DNA from: Pseudomonadota bacterium
GTDB lineage: Bacteria > Pseudomonadota > Alphaproteobacteria > Sphingomonadales > SMXR01
Assembly (NCBI GenBank): GCA_022574255.1
Contig: JACZSK010000013.1
Coordinates: 1-42,005 of the forward strand
Length of the DNA: 42,005 bases
Direction of reading: 5' to 3'
The position numbers were made by a program, and so were the translations under genes. Numbering within the stretch: position 1 is the first letter of the stretch; each line of letters begins with the position of its first letter. The notes below the pieces were generated by a model. The model made no database searches, was not told where the DNA came from, and was given only the letters and a program-made list of their open reading frames with translations. This document shows, piece after piece, positions 19,274-27,012 of this stretch.

Positions 19274-20055
19274 GTGCCGAACAAATTCACGGTAATGATC
19301 AGGTTGGCCAACAGGATCATGATAAAGGCGCTGACCACGGCGTTGGTGGTGGCCTTGCCCACGCCCTGGGCGCCGCCGCTGCTGTTATAGCCGTGATAGC
19401 TGCCCATCAGCGCAATAATGAAACCGAAGACCGCAGCCTTGACCAGGCTGGATACCACATCCACCGATTCGAGAAAATCGACGGTGACCTGCAGGTAGGT
19501 GGTGGGGCTAAAGCCCAGTTTCTGGGTGGCGATCAGGAAACCGCCGAACACGCCAATCAGGTTGGCGACAATGACCAGAAGCGGCAGGGTCAGCACAGAG
19601 GCATAGAGCCGCGGCACGATAAGGTATTTATAAGGGTCGGTGGACAGCGTCACCAGGGCGTCGATCTGTTCGGTCACGCGCATTGTGCCCATTTCGGCGG
19701 CCATGGCCGACGACACCCGCCCGGCCACCATCAGGCCGGCCAGCACCGGACCCAGTTCGCGCACAATGGCAATCACCACCACCGCGGCGACAGTGCCTTC
19801 GGCATTGAAGCGCGCGCTGCCAACATAGATCTGCTGGGCCAGGGCCGCGCCGGTGAAAATGGCGGTCATGCCGACGACGGGCAGCGAGAAATAACCGATA
19901 TGCAGCATTTGCCGCCCGATAAGGCGGAAATACAGCGGCGGCCGCACGCAATGGCTGAGGGCGATTGCCGTGAAGCGCGCCACGTCGCCGACGGCGGCCA
20001 GGCCGGCAATGAAAAAGCGCCCGAAAGTAGCGAAAAATTCGACCAGGGCGTTCAT
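19270..20055 (-). CDS. mlaE: ABC transporter permease MlaE-like
   Basis: A 261-residue MlaE/Ttg2B permease with about five hydrophobic segments. Family motifs include GMTAIFTGAALAQQIY near residue 60, IVRELGPVLAGLMVAGRVSSAMAAE in two parts near 95-120, and MRVTEQIDALVTLSTDP near 130. The frame is open upstream to 20094, but ATG 20055 forms an ATGA overlap with the alr stop and gives the usual N-terminus. It pairs with the ATPase downstream. Placement inside the alr-radA interval suggests cotranscription with dnaB-alr. Confidence 0.93.
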   Translation of the reverse strand: MNALVEFFATFGRFFIAGLAAVGDVARFTAIALSHCVRPPLYFRLIGRQMLHIGYFSLPVVGMTAIFTGAALAQQIYVGSARFNAEGTVAAVVVIAIVRELGPVLAGLMVAGRVSSAMAAEMGTMRVTEQIDALVTLSTDPYKYLIVPRLYASVLTLPLLVIVANLIGVFGGFLIATQKLGFSPTTYLQVTVDFLESVDVVSSLVKAAVFGFIIALMGSYHGYNSSGGAQGVGKATTNAVVSAFIMILLANLIITVNLFGT

Positions 20056-21173
20056 ACGCCCTCCGCCTGGCCGACATAGCGCCGCCCGGTACATTGTGAC
20101 AATGAGGTCAAAAGCTCATAAGGCGAGCGTCCACTGGCGCCTGACGCGGCATCGAGGGAAATGCCATGACCGAGGAGGGTCAGGTAATCGCCGACAGCGA
20201 TGGAGCCGGTTGGGCATTCGCTAACATCCACTGCAACAGATCCCATGGAAACCCGACCCACCACCGGCACTTTAATTCCGTTCAGAATTCCGGTTCCCCG
20301 ATTGTCAAATCCGCGTCCATAGCCATCGCTGTATCCAACGCCGACAATGGCGATGCGCGCCGGCCCCGAGGCCCTGTGGGTTGCACCATATCCAACCGAA
20401 TCACCGCTGTCAATTTCGCGGAGCTGCAGGATTTTCCCTTCCAGATGAGCCACTTCGGCAAAAGGGTTAGGGCGCCCGGAAAATGGGTTGCCGCCATACA
20501 GGCCGACGCCGGGGCGCACCATGTCGTAATGGTATTCGCTGCCCATCATAACCCCGCCGGATCCCGCCAGCGTTGCCGGCAGACCCGGAAACAAGCTGCG
20601 CAATTCGTCGAATTTCCGGCGCTGCTGATTATTCATCGGGTGATCGGGATCTTCGCTGAAAGCCAGGTGGCTCATCAGGTAGTCGGGGCTGAGGGACTTC
20701 ATGGCGCTGTCGTCGGCGGCCAGCGCACGGGTGTCTGTCTCGTCAAGGCCCAGCCGGTTCATGCCGGTGTTGACCTTTAAAATCGAGGGCAGGGGGCCCT
20801 GCGCAGCGATCACCTCCAGCCAGCCGGCGACCTGTCCGGCGGTGACCAGCACGGGCCGCAGGGCATGGTGCAGAAAGACCTCCGGTCCATCGCAGTAATA
20901 GCCCTTGACGATATAGATGGTGGCGTCGGGCAGCGCCGCGCGCAAGGCCACTCCTTCGCCCGGATTTTCGACAAAAAAGCAGTCGCACCCGGCGCCGGCC
21001 AACGCCCGGGATACAGCAATCATACCCATGCCGTAGCCGTCGGCCTTTACCGCCGCCGCGCAGCGGGCACCGGAGGCGGTTTTCGCCAGCAATCGGTAAT
21101 TGGCCCGCAAAGCGTCCAGATCTATGGTCAGCACCGCAGGCGGATTGTCGCTTGGGCTTTGCCCGGAGCTCAC
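20052..21173 (-). CDS. alr: Alanine racemase
   Basis: A 373-residue PLP enzyme that makes D-alanine for peptidoglycan. The cofactor Lys is in AAVKADGYGMG (Lys43), and the second catalytic residue, Tyr, is in DSVGYGATHRA near residue 260. The N-terminal TIM-barrel and C-terminal beta domain are complete, with VGRVSMGSVAVDVSE near residue 300. Translation starts with GTG at 21173, which overlaps the dnaB stop (GTGA). DnaB-alr order is conserved in alphaproteobacteria. Confidence 0.95.
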   Translation of the reverse strand: MSSGQSPSDNPPAVLTIDLDALRANYRLLAKTASGARCAAAVKADGYGMGMIAVSRALAGAGCDCFFVENPGEGVALRAALPDATIYIVKGYYCDGPEVFLHHALRPVLVTAGQVAGWLEVIAAQGPLPSILKVNTGMNRLGLDETDTRALAADDSAMKSLSPDYLMSHLAFSEDPDHPMNNQQRRKFDELRSLFPGLPATLAGSGGVMMGSEYHYDMVRPGVGLYGGNPFSGRPNPFAEVAHLEGKILQLREIDSGDSVGYGATHRASGPARIAIVGVGYSDGYGRGFDNRGTGILNGIKVPVVGRVSMGSVAVDVSECPTGSIAVGDYLTLLGHGISLDAASGASGRSPYELLTSLSQCTGRRYVGQAEGV

Positions 21174-22684
21174 CCGATCTGCTCCGGCAGGTGATCCTCC
21201 TGCACCAGATCGCTGAAGCGGGTGAAGGAGGCCTCAAAACGCAGCTTGATGGTGCCGGTGGGGCCGTGGCGTTGTTTGCCGATAATCACTTCCGCCTTGC
21301 CGTAAAGGGCCTCCATGTCGGCCATCCACTGGGCATGCTCGGGCGAGCCGGCGCTGGGCTCTTCTTTTTCTTTGTAATATTCCTCGCGGAACACGAACAT
21401 CACGATATCCGCGTCCTGTTCGATGGTGCCTGATTCGCGCAGGTCCGAAAGCAGCGGCCGCTTGTTATCGCGGTGCTCGACCTGGCGGCTGAGCTGCGAT
21501 AATGCCAACACCGGCAGGTCCAGTTCCTTGGCCAGGCTTTTCAGTCCACGGGTGATCTCGGAAATCTCCTGCACCCGGTTGTCGCTGGCCTTGCCGCTGC
21601 CGTGGATCAGTTGCAGATAGTCGACGACGATCAGCGACAGGGCATGCTGGCGCTTCAGCCGCCGCGCCCGGGTGCGCAGCGCGGCGATGGTAAGCGCCGG
21701 CGTGTCGTCGATAAAAAGCGGTATTTCTTCCAACTCCTGCGCGGCGCGGGCAATTTCGCGGAATTCCGATTCTTTCAGGCGTCCGCGGCGCATTTCCTCC
21801 GACGATATTCCGGCGCGCTCGGCCAGGATTCGTCCGGCCAGCTGGTCGGCGGCCATTTCCAGCGAGAAAAAACCAACCACCGCACCCTTTGAGGCGGAGG
21901 GGTCCACACCGGCGCTCATGTCATCATGGAACCGCTTGGCTGCGGCAAAGGCAATATTGGTGGCCAGCGCCGTCTTGCCCATGGCCGGCCGCCCGGCCAG
22001 GATTATCAGATCGCTTTTGTGCAGGCCGCCGATTTTTTCGTTCAGCGATCTCAGGCCGGTGTCCACGCCCGAGAGCTTGTCCGGGTCTTTGTAGGCCTGC
22101 TCGATATTCGAGACCGCCTGGGTGAGGGAGAGGGAAAAGCGCTGGAAGCCGCCCTCATGGCCACCCTTGTCGGCCAGCTCGAACAGGTTTTGTTCGGCGC
22201 GCTCGATCTGCTCGGTGGCGGGATCATCGACTGGCGAATCATAGGCGGTCAGCACCATATCCTCGCCAATGCCGATCAGCTCGCGCCTCAGCGCCATATC
22301 ATAGATTGTGCGCCCGTAGTCCTCGGCATTGATGATGGTGGCTGCCGAGGCCGCCAGGCGCACCAGATAGGCGGCGCCGCCAACATCTTCCAGCGCCTCG
22401 TCTTTTTCAAAATAGGGCTTCAGCTTTACCGGGTCGGCGCTCTGGCCCCGCGACAGCAGCTTTATAATCGCATCATAAATGCGCGCATGAACATCTTCAA
22501 AGAAATGCTCGGGCGTGAGGAAACCCTGAACCTTTTCCGCAGCGGTATTGTTGACCAGCATGGCGCCCAGCAACGCCTGCTCGACCTCCAGATTATGGGG
22601 GGCCTGGCGAAAGCTCAGGGCATTTTCGCTGCCGCTGCCGCTCTCTCCCGTGCCCCCGGGTTCTGCCTGTAGAACTGTTGTCAT
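21170..22684 (-). CDS. dnaB: Replicative DNA helicase DnaB
   Basis: A 504-residue DnaB, the ring helicase that unwinds DNA at the replication fork. The N-terminal domain opens with PHNLEVEQALLGAMLVNN near residue 30. The RecA-like domain has Walker A GRPAMGKTALATN near residue 232, IVVDYLQLIHG near residue 340, LSQLSRQVEHR near residue 380 and LRESGTIEQDADIV near 400. No intein interrupts these motifs, a frequent insertion site in other lineages. ATG 22684 has only a weak AAGAAG upstream. Its leader holds three TTATCCC words (see findings). Confidence 0.97.
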   Translation of the reverse strand: MTTVLQAEPGGTGESGSGSENALSFRQAPHNLEVEQALLGAMLVNNTAAEKVQGFLTPEHFFEDVHARIYDAIIKLLSRGQSADPVKLKPYFEKDEALEDVGGAAYLVRLAASAATIINAEDYGRTIYDMALRRELIGIGEDMVLTAYDSPVDDPATEQIERAEQNLFELADKGGHEGGFQRFSLSLTQAVSNIEQAYKDPDKLSGVDTGLRSLNEKIGGLHKSDLIILAGRPAMGKTALATNIAFAAAKRFHDDMSAGVDPSASKGAVVGFFSLEMAADQLAGRILAERAGISSEEMRRGRLKESEFREIARAAQELEEIPLFIDDTPALTIAALRTRARRLKRQHALSLIVVDYLQLIHGSGKASDNRVQEISEITRGLKSLAKELDLPVLALSQLSRQVEHRDNKRPLLSDLRESGTIEQDADIVMFVFREEYYKEKEEPSAGSPEHAQWMADMEALYGKAEVIIGKQRHGPTGTIKLRFEASFTRFSDLVQEDHLPEQIG

Positions 22685-22802
22685 GGCTTCTTGTGGGATA
22701 ATCCTGTCCGGAGCGGTAAATTAATTTGCCCTCATCCCCGCTGTCTTTTGCACAGGGGGATAAGAACGGGGATAACTTCCTTCTCGTCCCATACTGAGGC
22801 AG

Positions 22803-22828
22803 AAAAAGGGCGGCCCTATGGACCGCCC
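22803..22828 (-). terminator. Rho-independent terminator after rplI
   Basis: On the minus strand GGGCGGTCC pairs with GGGCCGCCC (nine pairs, one of them G-U) around the three-base loop ATA and is followed by TTTTT. It lies 33 bases after the rplI stop, so it separates rpsF-rpsR-rplI from dnaB-alr, perhaps partly. Confidence 0.8.
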
Positions 22829-22860
22829 TCCTAATTCTGTTTTGCCGGAAAGGCTGAAGA

Positions 22861-23565
22861 CTATTTTTCTTCGGCCTCTTCCGCATCCGGGGCATCGTCT
22901 GAATTTCCGGCGTCTTCGCCCGCGTCTTCGTCGGCGCTGGCTGCTTCGGCTTTGGCTTTCGCCGCTGCTTCAGCTTTTTTTACAGCCGCCTCTTCGCTGG
23001 CGGTCTCCTCGGCCTCGGCTTCGTGGATGGCACCCTCGGCAGCCTCCGCGAACTCCTTGGTCTCGAAGATTTCCTCGGCGGATACGGCGCCGCCTTTTGC
23101 CGCCTGCATTTCGGCTTCTTCGACCGAGCGCGCGGTGTTGACCTTAACGCTGACAGTGACTTCAGGATGCAGGCGCACGGTAACCTCGGAAATGCCAATT
23201 TCCTTGATCGGCCTGTCCAGGGTCACCTGGTTGCGGTCCAGCTTGAAGCCTTCATCACCCAGCGAGGCGGCAATATCGCGGCTGCTGACCGAGCCGTATA
23301 ATTGCCCGGTCTCGCCGGCCTGGCGCAGCAGGGTAATGGATACACCCTCCATCTTCTTGGCGACGGCGTCGGCCTCTTTCTTGGCTTTCAGGTTGGCGGC
23401 CTCGATATCCTTCTTCTGGCTATCGAAAACCTTCTGGTTCGCCGCGGTTGCCCTGAGCGCCTTTTTTCTGGGCAACAGGAAGTTACGGGCATAGCCGTCC
23501 TTGACGGTGACGATGTCGCCCATCAGGCCCAGCTTTTCGACGCGTTCCAGCAGTATGATTTCCAT
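22861..23565 (-). CDS. rplI: Ribosomal protein L9 with acidic tail
   Basis: A 234-residue bL9; the usual length is about 150. Residues 1-150 are standard: [19 protein letters not shown], the [17 protein letters not shown] motif and a C-terminal domain with [23 protein letters not shown]. The added tail of some 80 residues is Ala/Glu/Asp/Lys low complexity ([19 protein letters not shown], then [13 protein letters not shown]). The ATG at 23565 has AGGAGA upstream that overlaps the rpsR stop codon ten bases before. The gene most often found between rpsR and rplI in alphaproteobacteria (a DUF2232 membrane protein) is absent. Confidence 0.95.
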   Translation of the reverse strand: MEIILLERVEKLGLMGDIVTVKDGYARNFLLPRKKALRATAANQKVFDSQKKDIEAANLKAKKEADAVAKKMEGVSITLLRQAGETGQLYGSVSSRDIAASLGDEGFKLDRNQVTLDRPIKEIGISEVTVRLHPEVTVSVKVNTARSVEEAEMQAAKGGAVSAEEIFETKEFAEAAEGAIHEAEAEETASEEAAVKKAEAAAKAKAEAASADEDAGEDAGNSDDAPDAEEAEEK

Positions 23566-23575
23566 GCGACTTCTC

Positions 23576-23908
23576 CTACTGCACCAGGAACGGCAACAGG
23601 GCCAGGTTCCGCGCCCGTTTGATGGCGCGCGCCAGCTCTCGTTGCTTCTTGGCTGATACTGCGGTTATACGGCTGGGAACGATCTTGCCGCGCTCGGATA
23701 TATAGCGCTGCAGCGTGCGAACGTCCTTGTAATCAATTTTCTTGCCGCGCGTGCCCGAGAACGGGCAGGTCTTGCGCCGGCGGAAGAAAGGACGGCGTCC
23801 ACCACCGCCACCACCGGGCCTGCCGCCGCCACTGCCGCCACTGCCGCCACTGCCGCCACCGGGCCTGCCGCCGCCACCTGGTCCACTTGGTCCACCGGGC
23901 CGGTTCAT
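23576..23908 (-). CDS. rpsR: Ribosomal protein S18 with Gly-rich N-terminus
   Basis: A 110-residue bS18; typical length is 75-90. The conserved part starts near residue 38 with [15 protein letters not shown] and contains [23 protein letters not shown] and [20 protein letters not shown] in turn. The first 38 residues are almost only Gly, Pro, Ser and Arg and are encoded by 9-base tandem repeats. The start codon overlaps the rpsF stop (ATGA). S18 binds S6 on the 30S platform, and both are made from this operon. Confidence 0.95.
   Translation of the reverse strand: MNRPGGPSGPGGGGRPGGGSGGSGGSGGGRPGGGGGGRRPFFRRRKTCPFSGTRGKKIDYKDVRTLQRYISERGKIVPSRITAVSAKKQRELARAIKRARNLALLPFLVQ
23825..23860. repeat. 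9-bp tandem repeat in rpsR
   Basis: Four units of GCCGCCACT (the last ends in ACC) read on the minus strand as repeated Ser-Gly-Gly codons in the S18 N-terminal extension. Such a tract could change length by slippage without a frameshift. Confidence 0.85.
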
Positions 23909-24438
23909 TTGTCATCTCCCGCTGCTGGTGCTTCTGCTTTCGGCTCTGCCGCATCCGCTTTCGGTGCTGCCGCTGCATCCGCTTTCGGTGCTTCCGCATC
24001 CGCTTTCGGTGCTTCCGCATCTGCTTTCGGTTTCGCCGCCGGGGCTGTCGCCGCCGGTGCCGGCGCATCGCGGCGCGGAGGCCTGCGATCATCGTCACGG
24101 CGCGGACGCCTGTCGGTTCTGGCCTGCATCATGATGGAAGGGCCTTCTTCCAATTCATCGACGCGAATGGTCATGAAACGCAAAATATCCTCGTTCAGAT
24201 GCTCGAGGCGCTCCATTTCGGCGATCGCGGGATGCGGACCGTCGATATTGAGGAACATATAATGGGCTTTGCGGTTCTTCTTGATTTTGTAGGCGAGGGT
24301 CCGAAGGCCCCAGTATTCAGATTTTGTTACCTTTGCACCGCCTTTTTCGACGATCTTGGTAAAATCCTGGGTAATCGCCTCAACCTGTTGCGCGTTGATG
24401 TCGGGGCGCGCGATAATGACATGCTCGTAATAGGGCAA
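23905..24438 (-). CDS. rpsF: Ribosomal protein S6 with repeat tail
   Basis: A 177-residue bS6; the core is about 100 residues. [14 protein letters not shown] opens the ferredoxin-like fold and [19 protein letters not shown] near residue 42 is the rRNA-facing motif. After residue 108 the chain turns basic ([16 protein letters not shown]) and then becomes a run of KADAEAP-type heptads. The start is TTG at 24438, supported by AGAGGAG eight to ten bases upstream; no ATG is near. It is first in rpsF-rpsR-rplI and has a leader of about 160 bases that may be a control site. Confidence 0.95.
   Translation of the reverse strand: MPYYEHVIIARPDINAQQVEAITQDFTKIVEKGGAKVTKSEYWGLRTLAYKIKKNRKAHYMFLNIDGPHPAIAEMERLEHLNEDILRFMTIRVDELEEGPSIMMQARTDRRPRRDDDRRPPRRDAPAPAATAPAAKPKADAEAPKADAEAPKADAAAAPKADAAEPKAEAPAAGDDK
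23937..24035. repeat. 21-bp imperfect tandem repeat in rpsF
   Basis: About four imperfect copies of GCATCCGCTTTCGGTGCTTCC occur in the 3' part of rpsF. On the minus strand they encode the KADAEAP heptads of the S6 tail. Copies differ by single bases and by one extra codon. Confidence 0.75.
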
Positions 24439-24608
24439 GTTATATTCTCCTCTGCTGATCGTTTGCCAGCCCCGGAATGACGCAATGGGACGGCACCTTC
24501 AGCCTGCTTGATTTTTGGCCCCGTATCTCTCGATAACCGGGCCGCCGCCGATCCACGAAACGCGCCAGTTCATACTGGTGGCACAAATCTTCGGACCGGA
24601 GGCGCCTC

Positions 24609-24636
24609 TATATACCGCGCTATTCGCTGGCGCAAG
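24609..24636 (-). promoter_or_regulatory. Possible promoter of rpsF operon
   Basis: On the minus strand CTTGCG (24636-24631) is followed after 16 bases by TATATA (24614-24609). Transcription from here would give a leader of about 160 bases before the TTG start. The gap 24439-24750 thus holds divergent promoters for rpsF and fabD and no gene. Confidence 0.4.
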
Positions 24637-24667
24637 CAAAATAGCCGCTGAATCCGGCTCGAGTGCG

Positions 24668-24696
24668 CTTGCATCTTGGCCGTCAAAGGGCTATTG
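24668..24696 (+). promoter_or_regulatory. Promoter of fabD
   Basis: CTTGCA (24668-24673), a 17-base spacer and CTATTG (24691-24696) lie upstream of fabD. Start of transcription would be near 24703, beyond the upstream in-frame codon at 24676, which supports ATG 24751. The first transcribed bases include a small hairpin, GGCCG/CGGCC around GTTTT. Confidence 0.5.
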
Positions 24697-24750
24697 CAGG
24701 GCCGGTTTTCGGCCATTTTCATATCCGGCCACAATCAGGAACACGCCAGC

Positions 24751-25689
24751 ATGAGCCGCGCTTTTATTTTCCCCGGCCAAGGCAGCCAATTCGCCGGCAT
24801 GGGCAAGGCCCTGGCGAAGGCGGAACCCGCCGCCCGCGCGGTCTTTGCCGAAGTTGACGAAACGCTGGGCGAATCCCTGTCGGCACTGATGTTTGAAGGG
24901 CCGGAGGACGACCTGCGCCTGACCCGCAACGCGCAACCGGCGCTGATGGCGTTGAGCATGGCCCTGATGCGCGTTCTTGAAGACCGGGGCCTGGTGCTTG
25001 GCGACAGGGCGTCCTATGTGGCCGGCCATTCGCTGGGCGAATACTCGGCGCTGGCGGCGGCGGGGGCCATAAGCCTGACCGATACGGCGCGCTTGCTGCG
25101 ACGGCGTGGCGAGGCCATGCAGCGGGCCGTGCCGGTGGGAGAGGGGGCCATGGCGGCGATTCTCGGCCTTGATTTCGAGGCTGTGCGCGAAGTTGCCCGG
25201 GAAGCCGCGGAAGATATGGTCTGCACGCCGGCCAACGACAATGCACCGGGCCAGGTGGTGGTCAGCGGTCATACGGCGGCTGTGGAGCGGGCCATGGAAA
25301 TTGCCAAAGGCAAGGGCGCCAGGAGAAGCATGCTGCTGCCGGTCAGCGCGCCCTTTCATTGCCTGTTGATGCAGCCGGCTGCCGACGAGATGGCGGAAGC
25401 CTTGGCGGAAGTAACGATCAGCGCTCCGGTCATACCGCTTGTCGCCAATATAACCGCGGCGCCGGTCAGTGACCCCGACGAAATCCGCGATTTGCTGGTG
25501 CGTCAGGTGACCGGCGCGGTGCGCTGGCGCGAGAGCGTGGGCGCCATGGCCGGGCTGGGTGTGAACAGCCTGGTGGAAGTGGGCGCGGGCAAAGTATTGT
25601 GCGGGCTGGCACGGCGTATCGACCGAACACTGGAAAGCGTATCGCTTCAGGAGGCGGAAGAAATTGACGCCTTTTGCGGTTCGCTCTAG
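24751..25689 (+). CDS. fabD: Malonyl-CoA:ACP transacylase
   Basis: A 312-residue FabD that moves malonyl from CoA to acyl carrier protein for fatty-acid elongation. FIFPGQGSQFAGMGK is at the N-terminus, the nucleophile is in AGHSLGEYSAL (Ser94), the malonyl-binding Arg is in the RRRGEAMQRAV stretch near residue 120 and the catalytic His is in SAPFHCLLM near residue 202. The frame extends to 24676, but AGGAA lies just before ATG 24751 and this gives the usual family start. FabG follows after ten bases. Confidence 0.96.
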   Translation: MSRAFIFPGQGSQFAGMGKALAKAEPAARAVFAEVDETLGESLSALMFEGPEDDLRLTRNAQPALMALSMALMRVLEDRGLVLGDRASYVAGHSLGEYSALAAAGAISLTDTARLLRRRGEAMQRAVPVGEGAMAAILGLDFEAVREVAREAAEDMVCTPANDNAPGQVVVSGHTAAVERAMEIAKGKGARRSMLLPVSAPFHCLLMQPAADEMAEALAEVTISAPVIPLVANITAAPVSDPDEIRDLLVRQVTGAVRWRESVGAMAGLGVNSLVEVGAGKVLCGLARRIDRTLESVSLQEAEEIDAFCGSL

Positions 25690-25699
25690 GGAGAAGGCT

Positions 25700-26437
25700 A
25701 TGTTTGATCTGAAAGGAAAGCGGGCGCTGGTAACCGGCGCTTCGGGCGGCATCGGCAGCGTCATCGCCGCGACGCTGCATGCGCAGGGCGCCGAGGTCTG
25801 CCTGTCGGGCACCCGCGTTGAGGCCCTGGAAGAGGTGGCCGCCAGGCTGGGCGGCAATACCCATATTATTCCCTGTGACCTCGGCGAGCGCGAGAGCGTC
25901 GACGCCCTTGTCCCGGCGGCCATTGAGGCGATGGGTGGACTTGATATCCTGGTCAATAACGCCGGTATCACGCGCGACAATCTGGCCATGCGCATGAAAG
26001 ACGAGGAATGGGGCGATGTGCTGAAGATCAATCTGGAGGGCTCGTTCCGGCTCTCCAAGGCCGCTCTGAGGCCAATGATGAAGGCCAGATGGGGCCGCAT
26101 CATTGCCATCACCAGCATTGTCGGGGTCACCGGCAACCCGGGCCAGGCAAATTACGCGGCCTCCAAAGCGGGCCTGATCGGCATGTCCAAGTCGCTGGCG
26201 CAGGAAGTGGGTTCGCGCGGCATCACGGTGAATTGCGTGGCGCCCGGCTTTATCGAAACCGCGATGACCGGCGCCCTGACCGAGGCGCAAAAAGAACGGC
26301 TATTGTCGGGCATTCCCACGGGCGCGCTGGGCAAACCGGAAGATGTGGCCAGTGCAGTTGTCTTTTTGGCCGGCGAGGAAGCGGGGTATATTACGGGCCA
26401 GACCCTGCATGTGAATGGCGGAATGGTGATGGTATAG
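25700..26437 (+). CDS. fabG: 3-oxoacyl-ACP reductase
   Basis: A 245-residue SDR that reduces 3-oxoacyl-ACP with NADPH. The Rossmann motif VTGASGGIG is at residues 12-20, NNAG near 87, the catalytic Ser in ITSIVGVTGNPGQ near 138, and Tyr151 and Lys155 in NYAASKAGL. The end, YITGQTLHVNGGMVMV, is typical. ATG 25700 has AGGGAGAAGG upstream. It is part of fabD-fabG-acpP-fabF, and its position distinguishes it from the two other SDRs in the window. Confidence 0.96.
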   Translation: MFDLKGKRALVTGASGGIGSVIAATLHAQGAEVCLSGTRVEALEEVAARLGGNTHIIPCDLGERESVDALVPAAIEAMGGLDILVNNAGITRDNLAMRMKDEEWGDVLKINLEGSFRLSKAALRPMMKARWGRIIAITSIVGVTGNPGQANYAASKAGLIGMSKSLAQEVGSRGITVNCVAPGFIETAMTGALTEAQKERLLSGIPTGALGKPEDVASAVVFLAGEEAGYITGQTLHVNGGMVMV

Positions 26438-26643
26438 TGAAAATTGGCCGTTTAGAGGCGTTTGGGAGGCAAAAAAAATTGCGTCCCCCACCGCTAGCCA
26501 AAGCGAATAAACTGTGATACCAACCGCTCAATATCGAGAATCGGAACAGGGTGTTGAATATTTCCACCCTTCGGCAGGCACGCCGGTGACAGTAATCTCT
26601 GAGTTGCCGGACAGACACCAACAGTGAACAGGGAACGCAAAAG

Positions 26644-26877
26644 ATGAGTGACATCGCTGCAAGTGTTAAGAAAATCGTGGTCGAGCACCTTGGCGTCGAG
26701 GAAGACAAAGTAACCGACAACGCCAGCTTTATCGATGATCTGGGCGCTGACAGTCTCGATACGGTCGAGCTTGTCATGGCTTTCGAGGAAGAATTCAGCG
26801 TTGAAATTCCCGATGATGCGGCCGAGAATATCCAGACGGTCAAGGACGCCATCGATTACATTTCTGCTAACGCCTAA
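26644..26877 (+). CDS. acpP: Acyl carrier protein
   Basis: A 77-residue acyl carrier protein. The phosphopantetheine site is Ser37 in [12 protein letters not shown], followed by the acidic helix II ([14 protein letters not shown]) that docks to Fab enzymes. GGGAACG precedes ATG 26644. The 206-base gap after fabG shows no ORF; it is longer than the other gaps in this operon and may hold its own promoter, although I could not fix one. A hairpin follows the stop codon. Confidence 0.97.
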   Translation: MSDIAASVKKIVVEHLGVEEDKVTDNASFIDDLGADSLDTVELVMAFEEEFSVEIPDDAAENIQTVKDAIDYISANA

Positions 26878-26901
26878 AGCGTTTGCCGATACATAATTAT
26901 T

Positions 26902-26940
26902 GCGACAGCCAGACCCCGTGTTTGGCTGTTGCTGTTTATA
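26902..26940 (+). terminator. Hairpin between acpP and fabF
   Basis: GCGACAGCCA (26902-26911) pairs with TGGCTGTTGC (26923-26932), ten pairs with one G-U, around an 11-base loop, followed by TGTTTATA. The T tract is weak, so partial termination or an mRNA 3'-end stabiliser after the highly expressed acpP is more likely than a full stop. Confidence 0.5.
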
Positions 26941-27012
26941 GCTTTACGATCACGGTGATTCCCAGGAGGCGGCAACAGCCTCTACATATCGCCAGCAAGG
27001 CAGGATAGGCAA

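Noticed and set aside
22685-22860. Replication origin upstream of dnaB
   Set aside because: Only three degenerate TTATCCC words, no A+T-rich unwinding stretch and no dnaA or other origin gene nearby.
23742-24134. A Pro/Leu-rich plus-strand frame across rpsR and rpsF
   Set aside because: It is the complement of the Gly- and Ala-rich repeats coding the S18 and S6 tails.
24691-26136. A 481-codon antisense frame across fabD and fabG
   Set aside because: It runs opposite two clear enzymes, has His/Arg/Gln-rich composition without motifs, and is the expected shadow of high-G+C third positions.
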